64,000 nucleotides of DNA from Peltaster fructicola (GCA_001592805.2 CP051139.1:1178001-1242000), one strand, 5' to 3'; positions 23,712-33,968 are shown, counted from the first letter of the stretch. Numbers and translations: made by a program. Notes: a model not told the origin generated them from the sequence alone.

Positions 23712-25367
23712 ATGGCCGCCAGGTTCCTGCAGCTCAGCATGCTGGGTGTTGCCCTTGCAGCAAGCACCGACTTGACACTCAGCCATACTATGGACCACAT
23801 CACGTTCTCAGGCGATGTACCGATCGCAGGCGGGACATCTACCACTACCAAGACCACGACGATCTCTGGAACGTCATCCCATACGAGCTCGATCACAGGT
23901 GGAACGTCTACCACTACCAAGACCACGACAATCTCCAAGACATCACCTCACACGAGTTCCGCCACTTGGTCTACCGTCCATACGCCGACTTCAACGCTCA
24001 CGTCGACTACCACTAGATATGTGACTCATCTGTCTCCATCAACCACTACAATGTGGGTCACACCTCTGCCTGCCACAAATACGACCACCAAGTGGATGAC
24101 GAGGAAGCCTCTGACCACCACGCTGACCACCAGCCGCACGTATTCTGCCTACAGCGTGACTGTCACCAACTGGGTCACTGCCTCTACCTCTGCCTCGCCG
24201 TCCGCCCATGTCGTGTATCAGGAGGACGACGAAGACACCGAGCGAGTATACTACCTCTACCCTGGAGACGACAAGAAAGAGAAGTCCGATGACATCAACT
24301 TCGACTGTGGCTTCATTGTCAATAAGACCACTTCTAAGGATTTCGCCTTGTTCACTGACTACTCCGAAGCCGACTTCCTGCACGCCAGAAACATCGAGAC
24401 AGACACAGATTAGAAGGCTGAAGTCGAGAACACCACCTGCATGCACTCAAAGAAGAACAATGTTCAGACGAACCCACTACGTGATGGTGACTGGGACGGA
24501 GTAGGTGAACACTGGGGTGCTCCAGGCCTTCAGCTTGTCGCTCGTGCCCACGACAATGACAGCACTCCGGTTCGTCCAGAAGCATTCATCCGCACTGAGA
24601 GGAGCGACATCATGTATGGATCCTTCCGAGCACTCATGAAGAACGTCCACGCTCCTGGAACTTACCTCTCCTTCGCCTGGGTCAGCAGCAACCGCAGCCA
24701 CGCTTCAAGCACACAAATGATCGGCTTCAATATCCCTCCAGCCCACAACTCAACCGTCACGTTCTATACTGGCAATGTCGAGGTGGCAGATCGATGCAGT
24801 GGCACTGGTGTTAGCTTGCTGGACGCACACGTGCACACGATCTCCGGTGACGACTCTCGCATGCACGAGTATCGTTTTGACTGGACGCCAAGCCGCATGG
24901 ACTTCTACATCGATGGTCACTGGCTCTCCAGCAGCAAGGGTATTCAACCACGTCGTGGAGGCTCTGTCGAAATCTCACTTTGGTCCAACGGTGAGTCCAA
25001 ACTTGGTCCAGTCCTCCAACAAGAAGAAGTGATCACTGTATCCTATGCGAAACTCTACTTCAACACAACCAGTCCAGACACTACGGTTGGTAAGAAATGG
25101 CAAGACCATACCTGCCAGGCATGGGACCTCAACGACAACACTGAGCCAATTCCTTCTGAGTTCTTCGACGAGTCCAATCCAGGCAAGACTTTCTTCTTCT
25201 CGAAGGCTGTCACCCACGACAACAAGGCATTGGAGCACACTGATAGCGCTCTTCACTTCGAAGATCCTGTCAACTGGACCGAGAATGCTAGTGCTCAACA
25301 ACACAGCTCGCTGTTTCTCGTTGCAGTCATGTCTACTTTGGCTGGACTCGTTGCCTTGATGGTGTGA
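23712..25367 (+). pseudogene. GPI-anchored GH16-like (concanavalin A-fold) wall protein with in-frame stop
   Basis: One reading frame runs from 23712 to 25367 but is split by a TAG at 24411-24413; without it the product would be 551 residues plus the stop position. N-terminal signal peptide (LQLSMLGVALAAS), then a Ser/Thr-rich stalk of ~150 residues with two 69-nt repeats, then a glucanase-like domain beginning DFALFTDYSEADF, through RSDIMYGSFR, HEYRFDWTPSRMDFYIDGHW and EVITVSYAKLYFN, and a hydrophobic C-terminal GPI-type signal. Sequence on both sides of the stop looks like the same domain, so this is a real interruption, a read-through codon or a sequence error. The GH16 catalytic E-x-D-x-x-E is not visible where expected (around QMIGFN), so enzyme activity is doubtful even if intact. 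Confidence 0.7.
23829..23966 (+). repeat. Two 69-nt tandem repeats in Ser/Thr stalk
   Basis: Units 23829-23897 and 23898-23966 encode GGTSTTTKTTTIS-type 23-residue repeats. They extend the likely O-mannosylated stalk of the wall protein. They are more diverged from each other than the mL67 repeats. Confidence 0.85.
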
Positions 25368-26990
25368 TGAAGGAGCATTATCAACACACTTCCCTAATTG
25401 CCTCTCAAGTAATGTCTTACTTCTACCTAGCTTTCCTCTTCATATCTTCTGTAAACAGCTGATTCGCTTCACCGGATTTCACGAGCTCTGCTTCACCGTC
25501 TGTCGATATTCGACCCGTATGTGGTGCACCTAGCTTGACTACAGCCTGCTTCGATTCGTCAATGTACGCCAGCCCAAAGATTGATGTAGTCTTGTGAGAA
25601 GTCACTCTTGGGTACACACGCCAATTTTTATCCCGAGATCAAAATAGCGCGCCAAACTTCGACATCTGCAAGATATCTTTCCTCACCTCTGCACAATCAT
25701 CCATTCATCGCCTAAAGGCAAACGAGCATCGTCGATCCTGCCTTGTCGTCAACGTCAGCGACCGCGCGAGATGTCGTGTTTCACAGTACCACGAGCCGAC
25801 GCGTCAGGTCATGAGTGAGCTCGCCCTACTTTTGCGACAAGCTCCTGCAGCTACGTGCATCAATGGCATGTATGCGTTGGCACATATGCACTTGTAGCGT
25901 CGAGAAACCGCGCCTACTGTACTTCCAGCGCCTCTCTGACCTGCCTTATCGCTTCCAGCATCCGAACGCTTCCCAGCTGCATTTCACTACATGCTAGTTG
26001 CACGAAACTGCATAGAAAGAGAGGCCATTGAGGAGACCACTGGTGCCTATTTGGATATGCATTGCAGAAGAAGCGCGACCTTAAGTGGCCTCCGAGCTAC
26101 AGTACAGCATACATAAAGCAGGAGAGCGACCCTGCCGGTCAAGCTGCTCTGCATTCCCAGCTGCATCGAGGGAAAAAAAGGCAGACTCTCTGGTTTCCAC
26201 AGCCTGCTCTGCCTCCAGGGCGTGATGGTGTGACGGTAGTGGTCGATTCTCTATCTACTCTCGAGCCCTAGCTCGTCCAACATTGAAGGCAACTAGACCA
26301 GCTCCCGAGCCAGCGGTTGTGGCGACCAACATTGACACGAGCACAGCAGGTTACAGCTTTGGCATGCGCAATTGCTGGTCAGTGTTGATGACATCTATGG
26401 TTGCACGACATGTCTTGTCAGCGTCGTCCGATAATTGCTTCTGCTGTCTCGAAGCACGAAGGACAACATTAGACGATTTGCTTGCCATTAGCGACCAGAG
26501 GCCGCCCTGCTGAAGCCGCGATCCGGATATTCGATCTCGACAAGAAGCTCAAAGGGGCCGCCGCCTAGAGCTTAGCAATCTAGGCATTGCTCATACCTTT
26601 CACTCCATGAGACCCCACTTACGCCCCGCTAAGTGTAGGCATACAGGAGCATTCGGTCGATTATCGACCAACCATTATTGACCATGTCACTATAGTAAGT
26701 ATTCCTTCACAGTCATATCTCTTCGACAGCAGTCATGCACTACTAGTTGCCTAGAATGGGGCGCACTGTCAAAGAGTACTTGGAAGCTACTTTCCTTCTA
26801 TTCCGTACGCTTTCCTGCCGACCTTGTGCGACCTTGAACCATTCTTTCAAGACTAATCACTGCTGCGTCCTGCTCTTCCAGTCTTCTTCTTCCATCTGAA
26901 CTTCTGCTTGATCAGCTGTCGTTGCCCATCTGCCTTCTTTACCCAGCACTTCACTGTGTTGAGGCTGCTGTAACACATCATCGACAGCGC
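25368..26990. other. Intergenic region, 1.6 kb
   Basis: No gene is supported. Small frames exist on both strands without recognisable motifs. The last 150 bp are rich in CTTC-type pyrimidines, as in a fungal promoter or leader. One ACGCGT occurs at 25799-25804. Confidence 0.5.
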
Positions 26991-28529
26991 ATGCAACCCA
27001 TCGCTACCATGCCTGATGCTATGAAGGATCTAGACGCGATCTTCGCGAGTCTCGACCTGGACGCTACTCACGGCAACGGCAACAAAGCGAATACTGGAGC
27101 TAAGAAAGACACCAAGCTCGACGGTAAAGATGGCAACAGAAAGGCGAAGCCGTTCATTGAGACTCACTACGAGGGCTACACTTTGCGGCCACTTGCGCCT
27201 CCAGTAGGCGAGAAGAAGACGTGGTCCAGGGTCAGCAAAGAGCCCATGCCCTTCGACAGTGTAAAGCTGTACGAGATGGCCACTGGTTATGGCCAGAAGA
27301 CTGGCAAAGGTCCAGCGACACAGTGGCGTGATCTCAAGACCAACCAGCAGAGTCTCGTCACTCGCATACTCGAAGAAAAGCGCTTGAGGGAGACGGACAC
27401 AGACGCCATCTGGGAGCTGTTCCATGCTCGTCCCAAGCGAAGTCAGGTCTCGAAGGGCATGTTCCGCGACAATTACGCTATCGTCCAGATCGAGGTCATC
27501 ATCTGTCGGAAAGACAGGCGCGAGGGTAAGTACACGGACAAACCATCAGGAACCACCGTTTTGCCGCAAAAAGTCCAAGGCGAGATCATCGATCTCAGCA
27601 TTCCCTTGACTATCAAGCTCGACACCACAAGCGACAAGAAAGAGAAGAAAGAGAAGAAGAAGAACGATCTGCCTGATCTCACTCAAGATCAACTCGAGGA
27701 GTTATTCGGCCCAATTGATACGGGCAAGAAGAATGCTAAGCAGGAGCAAAAGATCCCGCCTAACCCTGATCCCAATCGTTGGGTCTGGAATGGTGCAGGC
27801 TGGGAAGAGATAGAACAGCAACCTCTTCCGTATCCAGACGAGCACCATTATTGGGACCAACAGCACTGGCAACATGATCCGCGTGATGCTCGGCAACAAC
27901 ACCCATACCATCATCCTCATGTTCCTCCTCCAGCTCCAATGCCTGCACAGCATCAGAATCCATTCCAGCCCTACGGTACTCATCCAGAGCAATATGCAGA
28001 TATGCCACCAAACATGGATGCCCGGGCACAGTATAACCAGCCTCGTCAACATCGCTCACGCTCTCGCTCGCGATCACGATCGCATCACAGGCGTCGATCG
28101 CGAAGACGCTCTCATGTCTACTCGCCATCGATGAGTTCGTCCGAGGCTGAGCTCTACTCAGACATAACAACACCACCATCAACACCTCCGTCTGACGAAT
28201 GGATGCATTCTGCCGGCCACTTCCATACCCGCAAAGGACAACGCTACCATCGTGAAGGGCGTGGTCGCTACTATACAGATCGCCTCGAGATTCGCCCTGC
28301 CACCACGTATCGACTTGAATACGTCGAGGAGGTTCCACGCACGACTCGTGCACGACCGATCATTGTGCAACATGACGATTACCCAGGAGCAAGGCGTAGG
28401 ATCACAGATTATACGGAAAACCACGAAGATGCAGAGTTTCGGCGTCGTGACTCAGATATGCTTCGAGAGGAATCTCGTCGTGGCCGACGTGAAGAGGTGC
28501 ACTTCCGACCTAGACGTTATGACAACTAA
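26991..28529 (+). CDS. Unknown protein with arginine/serine-rich tract
   Basis: Not recognised. Single exon, 512 residues from ATG 26991; the ATG at 27009 (ACCATGCC) is an equally good start. The N-terminal half looks folded and conserved in style: ETHYEGYTLRPLAPP, KKTWSRV, TQWRDLKTNQQSLVTRILEEKR, then a K/E-rich linker and TQDQLEELFGPIDTG. The C-terminal half is disordered, rich in H, P and Q, with an alternating RS tract (HRSRSRSRSRSHHRRRSRR) and a charged arginine-rich end. The RS tract resembles those of splicing or RNA-processing proteins, but no RNA-binding domain is visible, so the role is open. Confidence 0.75.
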   Translation: MQPIATMPDAMKDLDAIFASLDLDATHGNGNKANTGAKKDTKLDGKDGNRKAKPFIETHYEGYTLRPLAPPVGEKKTWSRVSKEPMPFDSVKLYEMATGYGQKTGKGPATQWRDLKTNQQSLVTRILEEKRLRETDTDAIWELFHARPKRSQVSKGMFRDNYAIVQIEVIICRKDRREGKYTDKPSGTTVLPQKVQGEIIDLSIPLTIKLDTTSDKKEKKEKKKNDLPDLTQDQLEELFGPIDTGKKNAKQEQKIPPNPDPNRWVWNGAGWEEIEQQPLPYPDEHHYWDQQHWQHDPRDARQQHPYHHPHVPPPAPMPAQHQNPFQPYGTHPEQYADMPPNMDARAQYNQPRQHRSRSRSRSRSHHRRRSRRRSHVYSPSMSSSEAELYSDITTPPSTPPSDEWMHSAGHFHTRKGQRYHREGRGRYYTDRLEIRPATTYRLEYVEEVPRTTRARPIIVQHDDYPGARRRITDYTENHEDAEFRRRDSDMLREESRRGRREEVHFRPRRYDN

Positions 28530-28747
28530 TGGACTCGGTTGTCTATGTGCGCGTTCACGGAGAAAAGAATGAATGAGATGGACAAAAAGACTTCTGAACA
28601 TGTGGCTCTCTGCTTTGCCTGGTCTTCTTTCCGACCATCTGTAATAATATCTACCATCTAACGAGACCAGTCCGCACGATCATCACCCTGGGTGTAGATA
28701 CAGTGCCCTCAACGCCTTGCTCATATGCCGTATATGCTGTACCATGT

Positions 28748-30463
28748 TTATGCAATCTCATCAAAGATCTTGTCCCACTCAGGGACGACCACAAACTTAC
28801 CCTTCACCTGGCCCATCGACATGGCCATGCCGGCAACGTCATCCTCGGTTTCTTTGGCAGCACCTGGCTTAGTATCCCTCGAGTCAAGCACAAGCACATC
28901 CTGTAGAAAAGTGGCCTCTTGTCCCATTGAGACCTCCATGGGAATGCCACCCCAATCCAAGTAAGCTTTGCCGGAGGCATGCACACGAAGCTTTCCGACC
29001 AAGCCAGAGGCCGCAGTGCTACCGTTGAGAACAGGCGGTTTGGCTTTGCTTTCAGCTGGAGCAGTGCCGACTTCTGGAACATCCTGCATGGCAATGTCAT
29101 CGTCTTCAGCCTTAGGCACGATCGGCACAAGTGTAGGCAGCACTGCTGGTAGCTGGAACAAGTAGACTTTGTCGGCACGCGGATCGTCCTCAGGGTTGGC
29201 GGCATCCTTGGCCTGATCTGTGTCCGTGGCACTAGGCGGCAGTGCCACTGGTCCGAGTTCGGTACGAAGGATTCGAAGATCTCGCTGCTGAATATCGTAT
29301 TCGAGCTCTTCTTGCTTTGTCTGGAATGCTGGTCTTGGAGCGTCTGATTCGGTGGTTCCGTGCTTTATACGCTCCTTAGCTTTTCGTCGTGTTTCTGGCG
29401 AGGTCGGTGGACTCTGCATTGCTTCTGGAGCCACTGGTCTGTCGTCTGTCTCGACGGGCTCTGCTTTGATCTGGTGTTCGCCTTCGCTCTCTGAATCGGT
29501 ATAGGTTCCTTTGTAGCGATGTGACTCTTTCGTGATCTCGAAGTCCTTGGCGCGCTGCTTGCCACGTTTCTTGTCGACATCTGCCGCTGCTGCTGCTGTT
29601 GCTGTACTATGTGTGGTCTTAGTAGGCTCTGTAGCAGAGACTAGGTCCCGTCCTTTGTGCTCAGATCGCATCACGCGCACTGGTGGGAGACCGCGGTCCT
29701 CCTCGAGCGTCAGGTCGATGAGATTATCGACATTGAGCCTTTCGTCAGGATCGTTCTCATCTCCGCTCGAAATATAGCCGCCATCCTCCGGGTTGGCGTA
29801 CCTTGTCGTGCCTGAGCCAGGTTCTCGCTTGACTGCTCCTGCGCCAGAGGTGCTTGACGAGCCACCACCGAATATGCCTCCAATGCTGTTACCACCGCCG
29901 CTGCCTCGAGAAGTGCCGACACCACTAGGTGCAAGCCTAGTGCCTTTGGCTCTGGAGACTTCACCGACACTGAAGGGGCCACTGACAGCGAGATTCGAGC
30001 TGTCCTTACGTCGCTCTGTGTCGCCGGCATAGCCTCCTCGCATTCGACCTCGTGAGGAGCCGCGATTGCGTGCAAGATCTCGTCTTTGTTTCCATGCTGC
30101 TTCTCGAGCTTTGCTGGCTGCTTCTGCCTGTCGGCGCTCCTGCTCGGCCTTTTCGAGCTCAGCACGATCTTTGTGAGATCTTCGACCGATTCCTCGAGGC
30201 CTAGCCACAGGTCGACTCGCACCTCCTCGCCCGCGTGACGAGGCTGGGCTCGAAGGTCTTGATTGGGCAGGATTCAAGTGTTGTGCAATCGACGCTGCAG
30301 AGGAAGGTCTTGGAGGTTCTGTCGTGTCATGTTTGACTCCATCTTGAGCAGCTTCAGGATCTGCCGCAGAGTTTGGCGTCTCGTCTGTGCTCTGTTGTGA
30401 AGCAGCAGTACCAGTACTGACTGCAGACCTGCCACCTCGAGCTGGCGGTCGCTTCGGCGGCAT
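28748..30463 (-). CDS. RPC53: RNA polymerase III subunit Rpc53/RPC4
   Basis: Subunit of RNA polymerase III that, with Rpc37, works in initiation and termination on tRNA and 5S genes. Single exon, 571 residues. A long disordered N-terminus with RGRGG and alternating basic/acidic parts precedes the conserved C-terminal RPC4 domain: VYLFQLPAVLPTL, then GLVGKLRVHASGKAYLDWGG, FLQDVLVLD and the ending GQVKGKFVVVPEWDKIF. Length and layout fit the family, whose N-terminus varies widely. It is convergent with the RS-rich gene (stops 218 bp apart). Confidence 0.92.
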   Translation of the reverse strand: MPPKRPPARGGRSAVSTGTAASQQSTDETPNSAADPEAAQDGVKHDTTEPPRPSSAASIAQHLNPAQSRPSSPASSRGRGGASRPVARPRGIGRRSHKDRAELEKAEQERRQAEAASKAREAAWKQRRDLARNRGSSRGRMRGGYAGDTERRKDSSNLAVSGPFSVGEVSRAKGTRLAPSGVGTSRGSGGGNSIGGIFGGGSSSTSGAGAVKREPGSGTTRYANPEDGGYISSGDENDPDERLNVDNLIDLTLEEDRGLPPVRVMRSEHKGRDLVSATEPTKTTHSTATAAAAADVDKKRGKQRAKDFEITKESHRYKGTYTDSESEGEHQIKAEPVETDDRPVAPEAMQSPPTSPETRRKAKERIKHGTTESDAPRPAFQTKQEELEYDIQQRDLRILRTELGPVALPPSATDTDQAKDAANPEDDPRADKVYLFQLPAVLPTLVPIVPKAEDDDIAMQDVPEVGTAPAESKAKPPVLNGSTAASGLVGKLRVHASGKAYLDWGGIPMEVSMGQEATFLQDVLVLDSRDTKPGAAKETEDDVAGMAMSMGQVKGKFVVVPEWDKIFDEIA

Positions 30464-30674
30464 GTCGAGAGTGGTGTGTTGCTCGAAGAGCTCTATATGA
30501 ATATAATTTATGCATGGGTCTCCACCTCAATAATCACATCGGTCCCACGTCACCAGCCAACCTAAGTTCGCCCCGAAGCTCAAAGAGCTCAAGTCTGTCC
30601 CATTGACTTGTGCAACCACCTGCAGACATTTGCACGAGACTCGCTCCATCTCAAGTCAGTTGCGATTCGGATCG

Positions 30675-31445
30675 ATGGCGAAGCATTCTCCACTTGGACC
30701 AGCGCAAGCACTCTACCGAGTGTTCGCTGCGCAACTCTCCCTCCTCAGACTACCACAACTGCCGAGAACAAGGTTCCTGGCGTCCACAAGTCCCGTTTAT
30801 ATAGTGCAGCAGAGAAGAGAGCTCACCCGCAGAAAGACGGCGAAGCCAGAAATCAGGAAGGAGAAATGGAACGAGGAGATACAGGGCGACAGAATCATTC
30901 TGGTGGACCAAGAGACGGGAAAGCTGCAACCACCTGTTGACAAACGAGGCGTTCTCATGAACTTGGATCTGAATACACATCGACTTGTACAGGTCGAGGC
31001 GGGCAATGCAAAGACGCCGGATAGATTAGCTATCTGCAAGATCATCGACAAGAAGGCGCAGATCAACGCACGCAGAGAACGCAAGGAAGCGAACAAAGAT
31101 GCAACGAAGGCGAGAGCGATGGCAATAAGTCTGAAGACTATAGAGCTCAACTGGGCTATCGATCCTAACGATCTCGGACACCGTCTGGACAAGTTCAGGT
31201 CTTTCTTACAGGAGGGTCGTAAAGTCGATGTTGTTCTCGCGCCGAAGAAGCGAGGGAGGTTAGCAAGTCCTGAAGAATGTCGCAATGTGATCAGCAGGAT
31301 ACAAGACGTCGTGAAGGACACCAAAGGTGCAACAGCAAGCAAGCCAATGGAGGGCAAAATCGGTGGTGTCGCCATGTTCTCCTACCAAGGTCGAGCAATC
31401 ACGCCTGTCACGTCCAAGGACGAGGAACTTCCCATGCACTCGTAG
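30675..31445 (+). CDS. Mitochondrial translation initiation factor IF3 (Aim23-like)
   Basis: Binds the small mitoribosomal subunit and supports start-codon selection. From ATG 30675 the protein has 256 residues. The first ~70 are rich in R, S, L and lack acidic residues, as in a mitochondrial presequence. IF3-N features are EIQGDRIILVDQETGKLQPP and LDLNTHRLVQV, then a lysine-rich linker; IF3-C features are TIELNWAIDPNDLGHRLDKFRSFLQEGRKVDVVLAPKKRG. The frame is open upstream to ~30603, so a slightly longer start is possible. The stop is only 13 bp from that of the convergent uL4m gene. Confidence 0.9.
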   Translation: MAKHSPLGPAQALYRVFAAQLSLLRLPQLPRTRFLASTSPVYIVQQRRELTRRKTAKPEIRKEKWNEEIQGDRIILVDQETGKLQPPVDKRGVLMNLDLNTHRLVQVEAGNAKTPDRLAICKIIDKKAQINARRERKEANKDATKARAMAISLKTIELNWAIDPNDLGHRLDKFRSFLQEGRKVDVVLAPKKRGRLASPEECRNVISRIQDVVKDTKGATASKPMEGKIGGVAMFSYQGRAITPVTSKDEELPMHS

Positions 31446-31458
31446 TATTGTACATTGT

Positions 31459-32541
31459 CTAGCTGAATACAGAAGGCGTTTTGAACGTGACGGATCTTCG
31501 AGCATTGAGAGCCGCCCTCGCGCTCGCCAGCTTTCGCTCTTTGGAGAGATCAGTCTGGTGTGCAAGCAGTATATGGTCCAAGGCCTCCTGCTCGATCATG
31601 ATGCGTCCGAGCTCCAGCAGGTCCTTGACATCGACGTCGCTTGCTTTTAGTAATTCAGCGTGCCAAAGCAGATCCCTGTCCTCAAATGCCTCGAACAATG
31701 CAGGTCGCTCTTGCATCGTCACTATCAATGTCCGTCCATTACTATGGCCCATCTTGTGCCAGAGCAGCATGTCCTTGAGATATCGCGCACGGCTGTCTCG
31801 GTGAATCTCCTCGATATTAGCATGGCCTTGTAGCACAGTCAGTTGACCTCTTCTGTATCGATAGCTCAACGCTGTTCGCCAAGCCAGGTCATACATCTTT
31901 TCTGGCAGTTCTGTGCTGAAGTCTCTTGGTTTAGGTCCAAATGCTACACCTCCGCCCTTGATCACAGGGCTCTTCTTGTCTCCGAGTCGTGCTCGACCAG
32001 AGCCTTTCTGTGGTCGTACCTTGCGCCCAGAGCCATGCACTTCACTTCGCCATTTGGTGCTTGCAGTGCCCTGTCTGGTTGCGTCTGCTTCGAATGTGAC
32101 AGCGAGATGCAGCAGGTCTTTCCGTAATGGTAGCATAAGATGTGTGCTCGGATAGATCGCATAGCCTGCAGGCACTAGCTGTGGGAAGGAGTGTAATGTA
32201 CATTGTGCTGCTGTGAGAAATGGGTTGGCCGGGGGCTGATGCTGGAGAGGATGTATGAGGTTGCTCGGTCGGGTGGTCGCTGTGGCCTGTGATGGTGTCG
32301 TTGTGCTGCTCGATGTATCGAGGGATACAGGCGTGGGAGGAGTTGTCTCTGTTGCCATGGCACGTGTGAAGCTCTTTGAAATCGTCCTCTCTGAACTTGT
32401 CAGGCATTTCGACGCATGCCTCGTCAGGCTTGCGCCTGGTCTGCCTGCCATTGTACAGTCGTGGACTCGATGTGGATGAAGTCGTGAAAGCTTGCGGTCT
32501 TGGGAATATTTGGTCGCAACATGCACGGAGGTGAGAGCCAT
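31459..32541 (-). CDS. YML6: Mitochondrial ribosomal protein uL4m (Yml6/MRPL4)
   Basis: Large-subunit mitoribosomal protein of the uL4 family. From ATG 32541 the product has 360 residues; an in-frame ATG at 32451 (MAGRPGASLTRHASKC) gives a more presequence-like N-terminus and is equally possible. The uL4 signature is RQGTASTKWRSEVHGSGRKVRPQKGSGRAR, followed by SPVIKGGGVAFGPKPRDF, the rRNA-binding loop of the family. The C-terminal part shows uL4 globular elements (ALSYRYRRGQLTVL, GRTLIVTM). It is divergent from mL38. Confidence 0.93.
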   Translation of the reverse strand: MALTSVHVATKYSQDRKLSRLHPHRVHDCTMAGRPGASLTRHASKCLTSSERTISKSFTRAMATETTPPTPVSLDTSSSTTTPSQATATTRPSNLIHPLQHQPPANPFLTAAQCTLHSFPQLVPAGYAIYPSTHLMLPLRKDLLHLAVTFEADATRQGTASTKWRSEVHGSGRKVRPQKGSGRARLGDKKSPVIKGGGVAFGPKPRDFSTELPEKMYDLAWRTALSYRYRRGQLTVLQGHANIEEIHRDSRARYLKDMLLWHKMGHSNGRTLIVTMQERPALFEAFEDRDLLWHAELLKASDVDVKDLLELGRIMIEQEALDHILLAHQTDLSKERKLASARAALNARRSVTFKTPSVFS

Positions 32542-32616
32542 TCGCCGCAAAAAGTCCACTAACGACCATCTCTCCTAGGACTGTCGCACGACCTATACAC
32601 AACACAATCAATCACA
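32542..32616. promoter_or_regulatory. Compact bidirectional promoter, uL4m / mL38
   Basis: Only 75 bp (165 bp if uL4m starts at 32451) separate the start codons of two divergent mitochondrial large-subunit ribosomal genes. It must contain or overlap both promoters. No specific factor site is recognised. Confidence 0.6.
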
Positions 32617-33968
32617 ATGGACAGGACAACAGCACCAATGGCTGTTTGCAGAAGATGCATTCGACAGGCATTGATCAACACAGAGTCTCGTCGATGGCTC
32701 AGCAGCACCCAAGTACGTGCGAATGCTGATGAGCAGACATCAGCAGCACCATCGACCGACACCCCAAACACGCTTGACCCGAACACGGTATCAAATCGGC
32801 AGCAAGAAGAACAGCTCATGAAGGAGAGTAAGAGGACTCCGATCGCCTCTCGAAGACGACGTGCACTCGTTGGACAAATGGGAGGATCAAGCATTTCATT
32901 TGAGCAGATGCCATACCAATGTTTTCAAGAAGCTCGCAAAGTGCTACAAGAGGATCGCAAAGAGAAGCTTGCTGAGATAGAGGTGCGAAGAGCACGTATT
33001 GAGCGCCTGAAAGCACAAAACACAGCACCTCAGAACGAACGCTTGAGGGAGATCAAACTTAAAAGCATGCGAAAGGCACTCGAGGAGTTGAAGATCTACG
33101 CGGACATCAACGACCCGCTTGTGAAGAAGAAGTTCGAGGATGGACAGGGTGAGTGCTGACTGAGCGAGTGCAATACATGGTACTGACTGTTCAAGGCGAC
33201 CTGAGCAAACCAATCTATCGGTTCCTCGCTGACCGTAAATGGCGCGAGTACAAACGAAAGATACTTATGCAGCGAATCGAGCAAATGAACGTCGTGCCAG
33301 ATGTATTACCAGAGGTCGATCCAGTTTGGTCGACAGAGATGTCCTTCGGTGGGCGCAAGGTCAATCATGGTGAGATTGTCAACTGTGGCATCACAGAACA
33401 ACCATCGCGGATCAAGATTCAACCTTTCGATCAAGGTACACGACTTGTGACGATCGCGGTCGTCAACCCGGATGTCCCAAACGTGGCTAAGGATGCGTTC
33501 GATTTCCGCTGCCATTTCCTAGCAGCCAACATTCCAGTATCACCAACCTCCACAGGCATTGATCTTGCACGACTTGACCCAGATACGCAGGTTCTGCAGT
33601 CTTGGTTACCACCATACGCACAGAATGGCCTTGGTTACCAGCGTCTTGCCGTGTGTGTCTTCGAGCAGCCACCTCAAGCTGACAGTGCTTCACCCGACGC
33701 GGACACCTCGACCAGATCACAAACGCTTGATGTTGCGGCAATCAAGTCAGCTGGCAAGGACACGAAGCGAGACAACTGGACTGCTCGAGCTCTGGTCTCA
33801 CGTCATCGGTTGCGGCCTATGGCCATTGACCTGTTCAGGACGCAATACGATAACAACACTGAGGCTGTGATGAAGCGAGCTGGCATTGTGGGTGGCGATG
33901 TCGAGTTCAAGAGGAAGAGAATTGACCCTCTTCCATACAAGAGGATGAGCTCGCGCAGATATCGATAG
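32617..33968 (+). CDS. MRPL35: Mitochondrial ribosomal protein mL38 (MRPL35, PEBP-like)
   Basis: Mitoribosomal large-subunit protein with a phosphatidylethanolamine-binding-protein fold. Exons 32617-33148 and 33196-33968 (47-nt intron) give 434 residues. It has an N-terminal R/S-rich targeting segment (CRRCIRQALINTESRRWLSS), a helical charged part (ERLREIKLKSMRKALEELKIYADINDPLVKKKFEDG), then the conserved DLSKPIYRFLADRKWREYKRKILMQRIEQM. The PEBP-like domain is partly recognisable (RLVTIAVVNPDVPN; HFLAANIPV; LPPYAQNGLGYQRLAVCVFEQ). The intron joins a glycine codon and restores the conserved block. Confidence 0.92.

Noticed and set aside
24318-24413. An in-frame 96-nt intron (GTCAAT…GATTAG) that would remove the TAG from the GH16-like gene
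   Set aside because: It would delete the conserved-looking FALFTDYSEADFLHARN block, is twice the local intron size and lacks a clear branch site. Kept only as a remote alternative.
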